From Myxococcota bacterium (GTDB lineage: Bacteria > Myxococcota > Polyangia > GCA-2747355 > JAKLHH01): a DNA stretch of 5,693 bases. This document shows positions 1 to 5,600 of this stretch, piece by piece. The DNA is taken from NCBI GenBank assembly GCA_022710245.1, contig JAKLHH010000566.1, positions 1 through 5,693 of the forward strand, in the 5' to 3' direction. How positions within the stretch are numbered: the first letter of the stretch is position 1; each line of letters starts with the position of its first letter. Position numbers and translations under genes: made by a program. The notes below the pieces were generated by a model that saw only the letters and a list, made by a program, of their open reading frames with translations, made no database searches and was not told the DNA's origin.

Positions 1-1
1 C

Positions 2-121
2 TCGCCCGGCAACGCGGCCGAGGCTGGCGGCGCGGGCACCGGCGGCACCGGCGGGCTCCTGGGCGCTAGCTGCTCCAGCACGAAGGGCCAGCCAGGCAAG
101 GTCATCATCATCGTGAAGTGA
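2..121 (+). CDS. C-terminal end of a Gly-rich, probably secreted protein (5' end outside window)
   Basis: Frame 2 is open from the window edge to a TGA at 119-121 and gives 39 residues. The first half is Gly/Ala/Thr-rich (GGAGTGGTGG) and contains a 9-base tandem repeat, CACCGGCGG twice at 37-54. It then reads LLGASCSSTKGQPGKVIIIVK, a short Cys-containing segment followed by a beta-prone hydrophobic tail. Gly-rich collagen- or PGRS-like runs ending in such a strand are common at the C-termini of large secreted myxobacterial proteins, so I infer an exported or cell-surface protein. Only the tail is visible, so function cannot be assigned. The gene converges on the vWA lipoprotein gene, with 16 bases between the two stops. 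The clean stop next to the opposing stop and the codon-like composition support it, but 39 residues in GC-rich DNA could still be chance. Confidence 0.45.
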   Translation, partial: SPGNAAEAGGAGTGGTGGLLGASCSSTKGQPGKVIIIVK

Positions 122-142
122 TCGCGCTACGCGACGCTCACT
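117..142. terminator. Convergent-gene hairpin that includes both stop codons
   Basis: The arm AGTGATCGCG (117-126) pairs with CGCGA (130-134) and TCACT (138-142), giving a 10-bp stem with loop CTA and a 3-base bulge (CGC, 135-137). The TGA of the left gene (119-121) and the TGA of the minus-strand gene (138-140) both lie in the stem. A hairpin between convergent genes would suit a two-way terminator. There is no T-run on either side, so it is not a classic intrinsic terminator; it may instead pause polymerase or protect the 3' ends. Confidence 0.35.
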
Positions 143-1754
143 CGCACCGGGACAGCGCGGCCAGCTCGGTGCTGCCCCAGCGCAGCGGGGTGGTCGGACA
201 GGACACCCTGAGCCGGGAGGAGCCCTGGCCGTCCCGCAGGACGTCAGGGCGGTACGGCACGCCGGTCCACATCGACGCGCACGCCGCCTCGTGGACGATC
301 CGCCAGCAGGGACAGTCGGTGCCGCAGTCGCTGACCGCGGAGTCGAAGAGCGCGGCCGGGCACTTCTTGACCGGCACCCACTTCCAGTCAAAGAAGCTGC
401 CCTGGCCTTCCTCCACGACACACTCGACCTGGTCGAGGCAGCTCTTCGCGCAGGGGACCGCCTGGCCGGCGCCGTTCTTCCCAGGGACGTCGCCCGCCTG
501 ACAGGCGAGGCTCCCGGTCGGAGTCAGCGGCGGCGCCCAGAGGCACTGGTTGCTCGCGTTGGCGCGAAGCCGCTCGCCGAGCAGTCGGAGCGCCGGCCCG
601 TAGCCGTTCGAGCAGACGCTCACCTCGGCGGCGGCCCCCTCGTCGCTGGTGCCCTGGTTGAAGAAGCCGCTCTGGCCCAGCTGCTTCATCAGGGTCGCCA
701 GACGGACCGCGGGCACGGCGCTTCCACCGCTCCCGCTCTTGCAGCTCGGCAGCAGCAGCGGCTTCCCATCGCTCTCGGCGCCGACCTCGAAGGGCAGGGC
801 GGGGCCGGCGAGGGTCATCAGGACGATCCGGCCCGGCGGCTTCAGCTCGGCGAAGAACTTCGCAAAGTCCTCGACCTTGTAGAGCCAGTCGAAGCCAGGC
901 TGACAGCCGTGACGGAGGCCGGGCTGCCTCCCGTTCTTGTCGCACTGGATGCCGAGCTCGGTGCAGCGAAACGAGGTGAGCGGCCCGAGCGGATCGGTGA
1001 GCCCCTGCTGCGCCGGATCGAAGAGCTGCGGCTTCTTCGCCGAGCAGTCGTCCTCGTCGGTGACCCAGACGACCGCGAGCATCGCGTCCTTGCGGACGAA
1101 GCCGGGGTTCACGTTCAGCGTCGGGTGGAGCGCGCGGCGCGCGGCCTCGAGGGGGTGCTCGAACCCGCAGCCCCCGGTGCCGAGCGCGGCGATGCAGCCG
1201 AAGGCGTGCTTCACTTGCTCGATGCCTTCGGCGCCGGGGATGGGGACGTTGGTGAGCCCGTCGATGTAGCTGATGTACGGATCGTGAGGCGGCACGCAGC
1301 CGGCGACGCGCGGGCTGTTGTGCAGCTTGCCCCCGTCTCCGCCGGCCACCTCGCACGAGGGGAGCGCGTAGCTCCCGGCGCCGACGTCGGTGCTGACGAC
1401 GCCGACGTGCAGGTTGGGGATGCGGCAGTTCGTCCGATCGGTCTGCGAGCAAGGCGCGCCGCCGGGGTTGGCCTTGCCGAGGTGCGGGCTGCGCAGCGCC
1501 TCGAGGAGCTGCGGGAAGGCGTCGACCAGGTTCTGCTGCAGCTCGGGGAGCGAGAGGTTCGAGTTGTCGACCACGAAGAGGAGGTCGAGATCGTGGGGCG
1601 CGGGGAAGACGAACCAGGCCGGCGCAGGGGCGTTCTTCGGGGCGGGCCCTTGGATCGGGCGGTCCACCCCGCAGCCCAGCGCGAGGAGCACGGCCAGCCA
1701 GCACCACTTCGGGCGACGCGACGCCGCGCACGGTGACCGACAGCTCCTGGGCAT
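138..1754 (-). CDS. vWA-like, Cys-rich lipoprotein (538 aa)
   Basis: Probable envelope lipoprotein with a vWA-like metal-ion (MIDAS) fold, likely binding a protein or surface ligand; the partner is unknown. Residues 1-28 form a lipoprotein signal: Arg/Lys-rich start, hydrophobic WCWLAVLLALG, then Cys28 (lipobox ALGC, slightly off consensus). The vWA part runs from about residue 55 to 320: strand DLDLLFVVDNSN (55-66), a Q/N-rich helix (71-87), GVVSTD (118-123) and VWVTDEDDCS (229-238). The usual DxSxS is DNSNL (63-67), so the last MIDAS Ser is lost, while Thr122 and Asp233 positions remain. There are 24 cysteines after Cys28, with a Cys-rich C-terminal module at 404-537 including CGTDCPCW (477-484), consistent with disulfides outside the cytoplasm. 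The start at 1754 is chosen because GGAGGGAGGG precedes it, the paralogue upstream has the same arrangement, and the longer reading would use a TTG at 1784. This resembles a large family of myxobacterial vWA lipoproteins of unknown role. It is a paralogue of the short gene at 1918-2136. Confidence 0.88.
   Translation of the reverse strand: MPRSCRSPCAASRRPKWCWLAVLLALGCGVDRPIQGPAPKNAPAPAWFVFPAPHDLDLLFVVDNSNLSLPELQQNLVDAFPQLLEALRSPHLGKANPGGAPCSQTDRTNCRIPNLHVGVVSTDVGAGSYALPSCEVAGGDGGKLHNSPRVAGCVPPHDPYISYIDGLTNVPIPGAEGIEQVKHAFGCIAALGTGGCGFEHPLEAARRALHPTLNVNPGFVRKDAMLAVVWVTDEDDCSAKKPQLFDPAQQGLTDPLGPLTSFRCTELGIQCDKNGRQPGLRHGCQPGFDWLYKVEDFAKFFAELKPPGRIVLMTLAGPALPFEVGAESDGKPLLLPSCKSGSGGSAVPAVRLATLMKQLGQSGFFNQGTSDEGAAAEVSVCSNGYGPALRLLGERLRANASNQCLWAPPLTPTGSLACQAGDVPGKNGAGQAVPCAKSCLDQVECVVEEGQGSFFDWKWVPVKKCPAALFDSAVSDCGTDCPCWRIVHEAACASMWTGVPYRPDVLRDGQGSSRLRVSCPTTPLRWGSTELAALSRCE
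1528..1600 (-). repeat. Duplicated vWA N-terminal segment, copy in the 538-aa gene
   Basis: This stretch aligns without gaps to 1949-2021, with about eight mismatches over 73 bases by eye, including identical runs of 22 and 18 bases. It encodes the vWA first strand and following helix (DLLFVVDNSNL...ELQQNL). The offset is 421 bases here and 377 at the promoters, because leader and signal-peptide lengths differ between the copies. Confidence 0.8.
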
Positions 1755-1764
1755 CCCTCCCTCC
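1755..1764 (-). promoter_or_regulatory. Ribosome-binding site fixing the start at 1754
   Basis: On the minus strand GGAGGGAGGG runs straight into the ATG, with GGAGG five bases from it. The paralogue starting at 2136 has almost the same sequence at the same place. This decides against the upstream TTG start at 1784, which has no such motif. Confidence 0.7.
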
Positions 1765-1810
1765 GCTGTGGTCCCAGGATGCAACGAAGGCGCCAGCGCC
1801 CGCGGGCACG

Positions 1811-1840
1811 ATCACTCGCGATTCTCGCGCCGACTGCCAA
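1811..1840 (-). promoter_or_regulatory. Candidate sigma-70-type promoter of the 538-aa lipoprotein gene
   Basis: On the minus strand TTGGCA (1840-1835) is followed by an 18-base spacer and AGTGAT (1816-1811). The -35 box is one base from TTGACA; the -10 box is poor. Support comes mainly from comparison: the promoter-like site upstream of the paralogue has the same 18-base spacing, the same flank (GCCGACTG-C/T-CAACG on the plus strand, 13 of 14 bases) and a shared GATCA core at the -10 position. The start codon lies 56 bases downstream of the -10 box, against 51 in the paralogue. Confidence 0.4.
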
Positions 1841-1897
1841 CGCCGTTGCCACGACCGGTGTGGCGCGCCACAGCCCCGCACGTGCCACCGCACCAAC

Positions 1898-1916
1898 CCG
1901 CCGCGTCGCGCGGCGG
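1898..1916 (-). terminator. GC hairpin directly after the 72-aa lipoprotein gene
   Basis: CCGCCGCG-TCG-CGCGGCGG is a perfect 8-bp inverted repeat with a 3-base loop. On the minus strand it begins two bases beyond the TGA at 1918-1920 (one G between). It is followed by GTTGGTG rather than a T-run, so it is a candidate terminator or RNA-end stabiliser only. It separates the short gene from the promoter-like site of the next gene, which suggests the two paralogues are separate transcription units. Confidence 0.45.
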
Positions 1917-1917
1917 C

Positions 1918-2136
1918 TCAGTCGCACTGCTGGGGGAACGCCCGGATCAGGTTCTGCTGCAGCTCGGGGATCGCGAGGTTCGAGTTGTCGACGACAAACA
2001 GGAGGTCGATATCGCGTGGCGACCCGGGGATGTAGCAGCTCTCGCAGCCGCTCTTCGCGTCGGGGGTCGACGCGGCTCGGTCCGCTCTGCACCCCAGCAG
2101 GAGCAGCACCGCCAGCCACCAGCCAGTCCTCAGCAT
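1918..2136 (-). CDS. 72-aa mini-lipoprotein carrying only the first vWA strand and helix (truncated paralogue)
   Basis: Residues 1-16 are a lipoprotein signal: MLRTGWWLAVLLLLGC, with Cys16 as the lipidation site. A spacer with a CESC motif (Cys31, Cys34) leads into DIDLLFVVDNSNLAIPELQ (42-60), matching residues 55-73 of the neighbouring 538-aa protein. The frame stops at residue 72 (FPQQCD), exactly where the neighbour continues into the rest of its vWA domain. A complete vWA fold needs about 180-200 residues, so this cannot fold as one. No continuation of the vWA sequence appears in other frames of 1755-1917, so the end looks like a deletion rather than a frameshift. The start at 2136 is supported by GGAGGGGAGGG just before it, by the matching start of the paralogue and by a promoter-like site 51 bases upstream. 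The same frame stays open to another good start at 2316 (132 aa), described separately. It may be a pseudogene or a working small lipoprotein; I cannot tell which. Confidence 0.6.
   Translation of the reverse strand: MLRTGWWLAVLLLLGCRADRAASTPDAKSGCESCYIPGSPRDIDLLFVVDNSNLAIPELQQNLIRAFPQQCD
1949..2021 (-). repeat. Duplicated vWA N-terminal segment, copy in the 72-aa gene
   Basis: Direct-orientation partner of 1528-1600. Homology ends a few codons after the conserved AFPQ at the 3' side, next to the stop codon and hairpin at 1898-1920. That marks the likely deletion or recombination edge. Confidence 0.8.
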
Positions 2137-2147
2137 CCCTCCCCTCC
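2137..2147 (-). promoter_or_regulatory. Ribosome-binding site for the start at 2136
   Basis: GGAGGGGAGGG on the minus strand abuts the ATG, with GGAGG six bases from it. The arrangement repeats the one in front of the 538-aa paralogue, so the site is likely part of the duplicated unit. It favours initiation inside the longer open frame that begins at 2316. Confidence 0.6.
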
Positions 2148-2187
2148 GGCAATCCCGAGGTGCCACGCCAGCCACCCGGCATCCATG

Positions 2188-2217
2188 ATCAAAGATGACC
2201 CCGATGCCGACTGTCAA
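2188..2217 (-). promoter_or_regulatory. Candidate sigma-70-type promoter of the 72-aa lipoprotein gene
   Basis: On the minus strand a perfect TTGACA (2217-2212) is followed by an 18-base spacer and TTTGAT (2193-2188), four of six matches to TATAAT. It lies in one of the few AT-richer patches of the window. The -10 box ends 51 bases before the ATG at 2136. It aligns with the candidate promoter of the 538-aa gene at a constant offset of 377 bases in both boxes. Confidence 0.55.
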
Positions 2218-2323
2218 CGTAGGTGCGCCGCGCTGCGAGATCCCGGCCGGCCGCTGTATGCTGCAGCCGGCAGCGCTCAGGGCGAGCGCGAGGTACACCA
2301 CCACCGTTGTTCGCATTGGACTC

Positions 2324-2329
2324 CCTCCT
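2324..2329 (-). promoter_or_regulatory. Consensus ribosome-binding site for the start at 2316
   Basis: AGGAGG on the minus strand lies seven bases before the ATG at 2316. It is the best match to the anti-Shine-Dalgarno sequence in the window. Its presence argues that the upstream signal-peptide segment is, or recently was, translated. Confidence 0.55.
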
Positions 2330-2591
2330 GATCACACCCTGGTTGCGCCTCGAGCCATGGTGGCGAGGCATCGCCCCTCCGCCTCCCGCGAACGGAAGGA
2401 ATCGTCGCGGCGCCGCCCAGGTCGAGCGGTCGGGCGAAGCTGCCGCGACCAACAATCAGCGCGCGGAGGATCGCGGAGCAGGCGACGCGAGTCAACCGCG
2501 ATCGGAGGTGCGGTGGCCCGACCACGCTGAGCGAGTACGCGGGCCAGCTCCGCTGAGACGCCCGCTCCCGCGACTTTACCTTCTCCCCCTC

Positions 2592-2607
2592 CCGCGGCAT
2601 GCTGCGG
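2592..2607. promoter_or_regulatory. Near-perfect 16-base palindrome ahead of the large gene
   Basis: CCGCGGCATGCTGCGG is self-complementary except for one G-T pair and is centred on GCATGC. It ends 19 bases before the ATG at 2627, a fitting place for an operator or a leader hairpin. Short palindromes are common by chance in DNA this rich in GC, so confidence is low. Confidence 0.2.
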
Positions 2608-2626
2608 CGGTTCGGAAGGGGGCGCC

Positions 2627-5600
2627 ATGGGACGACAGCGACAGCGGCGCGGAAGGACCCTGGACCCGGAGCAGGTGCTGGCCGGGCAGGCGCGAGTGGA
2701 CGCGGCGGAGCTCGCCGAGCTGATCTGCCGCGTGAACCCCACCGATCGGGGGCTGCCGCCGGAGGAGGAGGCGCGCCGCTACGCGCTCAAGCAGCGGCTG
2801 CAGAGCCTCCTCGTGCGCCGCTTCGCCGGCGAACTGGAGGCGGTCGCAGACCCGGGCGATCCGGGCCTCGCGCTGCTGCGCCACCGGCCGAGCCGCCGCG
2901 AGGCCTGCCACGCCTGCGTCGACGCGCTCGAGCCCGACGCCCGGGCCTGGGTGCAGCGCCAGCTCGACGAGCAGGCGGCCGAGGAGCCCTCGGCCGAGGA
3001 GCCCTTTGCTCCTTCGCCCCCCCGCGGCGCGGCAGCGGAGGACCGCGGTCGAGCGCAGCGGCGGCGACCACCCGATCCGCGCGGCGGTCCGCCCGCCCAC
3101 GTCGGGCAGGACGACACCGCGGAGGCGTCCGAGGCCCTCACCGTCGAGGAGCTCGTCGAGCGCGGCGAGGCCGCCGCCGCGGGCTTCGACTTCGCGCAGG
3201 CCGAGGAGCTCCTGCGGCAGGCGCTCCTGCGCTCGCGCGGAGCGCTCGAGGCCGCGCTCCCGCTCCTCGAGCTCCTCGTCGATCAGCTCGGGATGGCCGC
3301 CGAGGCCGGCGCCCTCGAGGAGGAGCTCGCGCCCGAGGCGTTCGCCGATCCACGCGTGCGGCTGCTCCTCGCGCTCGCCGCGGCGCGCGGCGGCGACGCG
3401 GCGCGGGCCGTCACGCTGGCCGGGGGGCTGGTCGACCCGCGCGCGGTGGAGGTCCACGTGATGGTGGCCAGCGTGGCGCTCGCCTCTGGCGACGAGGCGG
3501 CCGCGGCCCGCGCGCTCGCCGCCGGGGTGCGGCTCGGCTGCCCGAGCCCCGAGCTCCTGCGCCTCGAGCGCGAGCTCGGCGCGCGCCGCGCCGCGAGCTT
3601 CGCCGGCGAGGAGGCGGCGCTCGCGGGCCTCGTCGCCGCCGGGGATGACGAGGCGGCCGCGCAGGCCGCCGAGCGCCTGCTCGCCCGGTACCCGGAGAGC
3701 CAGCCGGCGCGCCAGCTCCTCGCCCGCCGCGCGCGGGAGCAGCGGGAGCGCCGCTGGCGCGGGACCCTCACGCGCGCCGAGGGGGCGCTCGCGGCAGGTG
3801 AGCTCGAGGCGGCGCTGGACCTCCTCCGCCAGGCTCGCGGCGAGGGGGGAGATCCGGCGCTGCTCGAGCCGCTCCTGCGCAGCGCCGAGGCCGCGCTCCG
3901 CGAGCGGCGGCTCGAGGCGCGGGTCTCCTCCGTCCTCGAGGCGCTCCTCGGGCCGGAGCGCCCGGGAGCGCTCCTCGACTACCTCGCGCTGGAGGAGGCG
4001 GCGCGCGCCCGCCTGCGGGACCGGCTCACGGCGGGTCGCGGCAGCTCCCCGCCACCGCCCGACGTGCGGGGCGCCGCTCCCATCGCCCCGGGCGAGCCCG
4101 CCAGGGAGCCGGCCGCCCGGCTCGGACGGCTGCTCGGGTGGCTCGAGGAGGCGGCAGCCCCGCCGTCGGGGAGCGCCGCGCGGGCGGCGGTCGCGGCCGT
4201 CCTCGCCCTCGAGGCCGGGGAGGACTCCGCGCTCGCCGAGGCCCCGGCCACCGTCCGCGAGCGGCTGCGAGGCCACGAGCGGACGCTCGCGCGCCTCGCC
4301 GCCGGAAGGCGCCTCCTCGAGGCGCTCACCGCCCGCGAGAGCGAGGCCAGGGCGGCGCAGGCGCGGCGCGAGCTCGCCGAGGCCGGGGCGCTGCTGGCAA
4401 CGGACCCGGCGCGCGCCCGCGCCATCCTCGAGGCGCTCGAGCTCCGGCACCTCGACGAGGACGGCCGCCGCTCCGCCGGGGCGCTGCGCGCCGAGCTCGA
4501 CGGCCTGAGGCGGCGGCGCGAGCTCGCGGGAGAGCTGGAGCAGGCGCGGAAGGCGAAGGACCTCTTCGCGCTGCGACGCCTCGGCGGGGAGCTCGGCGCG
4601 CTCCTGCCGGCCGGCGCGCGGCGCTCCTGCGAGGCCGCCCTCGCCGCGCTGGAGGCGGCGCTGCGCTCGCGCCACCGCGTGCAGGTCCTCGAGGGAGACG
4701 CGCTCCCCGGCATCTCCCTCGCGCCGCTCGGCGCCATCCCGCGCCGCGTCTGCTGGCTCCTCGCGGCCGACGGACGCGAGGCCGTGGCGGTCGCCGGGCA
4801 CCACGATCGCCTCTTCGTCCAGCGCCTCGAGCTCGCGAGCGGCCGCGTGCTGCAGACCGCGGCGCTCCGGCTCCCTGCGATCACGGGCGGCTTCGGCGAG
4901 GTCTCGCTCGACGCGGGGATCCTGGCGGTGACGCTGCCGGGCGCGCTGCTCCGCCTCCGGCTCGAGGGCTGGGAGCTCCTCGGCTGGGAGTCCCTCCCGC
5001 GCGAGTGGCGGGAGACCACCCTGCTGCCCGGCCACCACCTGCTCTGGGTGACCACGCAGGAGCGGGACCGCGGGCGCCTGCTGGTCATCGACCGCGAGCA
5101 GCGCCGCGTCCTGCGCGAGCTCCCCGAGGCCCAGAGGGGCGAGCTCGTCTGCGGCGTCGAGCCGCCGGCGCTGGTGCGCTTCCGCGAGGGCGGCGCCAGG
5201 GCGGTGCACGAGCCGGGCGGCGCCCCGCACCGCCTCACGCTGCCGGCCGGCGCCTCCATCGAGTCGCTCGCGGCTCACCCGGCGGGCGAGGAGCTGCTCG
5301 TCCTCGCGCGCCGCGAGGGCGCGAGCCGGCAGGCGCCGCTCTACCTCTGCGCGCCGGGCCGGCGCTCGCTCGAGGAGCTGCTCCGGCTGGACGGCACCGC
5401 CGGCGACCGCTCGGCGGCGATCGCCTCGGCGCGCGAGGGAGGCCTCGCCTTCGTCCTGCAAGAGCTCGCGTGGGCGGTCCGCTTCGGGCCGCAGGAGCTG
5501 CTCTGCCTGCGGCTCGACGGCCGCCGCGCCGAGCTCCTCTACCGGTGCGAGGTGCCGGCGGGAGCGATCGTCGTCCAGGACACGGGCGCGAGGCGGGCCG

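Larger units (their letters stand above)
2137..2316 (-). other. In-frame upstream lipoprotein signal peptide (alternative start of a 132-aa reading, 1918-2316)
   Basis: An ATG at 2316 opens a 60-codon segment that runs in frame and without a stop into the 72-aa gene. Residues 1-18, MRTTVVVYLALALSAAGC, look like a second lipoprotein signal with Cys18 at the end. The start has an ideal ribosome-binding site. After the signal, codon choice becomes less GC-biased (ATA, TTG, TTT, GAT, CAT, GGA), and a promoter-like site for the inner gene sits inside it, so the 3' part looks non-coding. Three readings are possible: a real 132-aa protein with two stacked signals, the N-terminal remnant of a deleted lipoprotein gene, or a leader peptide coupled to the inner start. 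I favour the remnant or leader. An automatic gene caller could well choose 1918-2316 as the CDS. Confidence 0.45.
2317..2626. other. Divergent intergenic region
   Basis: These roughly 310 bases lie between the leftward lipoprotein block and the rightward large gene. Frames that cross it look like Arg-rich shadow translations with no start signal, so I see no gene. It should hold the promoter of the large gene and of the start at 2316, but I find no convincing -35/-10 pair or sigma-54 site. It does hold a pyrimidine-rich tract at 2574-2593, a weak 6-bp stem (2539-2544 with 2560-2565) and the palindrome at 2592-2607. Confidence 0.5.

Noticed and set aside
291..1736. A 481-codon plus-strand open frame opposite the 538-aa lipoprotein gene
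   Set aside because: The minus frame has a signal peptide, lipobox, vWA motifs and ordered cysteines; the plus frame is Arg/Ala/Val-rich with no recognisable motif and no ribosome-binding site.
1836..1857. Possible sigma-54 site (TGGCA...TTGGC) upstream of the 538-aa gene on the minus strand
   Set aside because: The -12 GC is displaced by one base from the fixed sigma-54 spacing, and the sigma-70-like match that is shared with the paralogue explains the TTGGCA better.
1211..2182. A 323-codon minus-strand frame crossing both lipoprotein genes
   Set aside because: It is out of frame with both genes, rich in Arg, Ser and Thr, and would require ignoring two well-supported starts. It is a shadow, and it shows no sign of vWA continuation for the short gene.
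2539..2565. Inverted repeat GCGGGC...GCCCGC in the divergent intergenic region
   Set aside because: A 6-bp GC stem with a 15-base loop is expected often by chance in this composition, and nothing around it suggests a regulatory RNA or terminator.
2599..3648. A plus-strand frame beginning at ATG 2599
   Set aside because: The product is almost entirely Arg, Gly, Ala and Pro. The neighbouring ATG at 2627 opens the much longer, protein-like frame.
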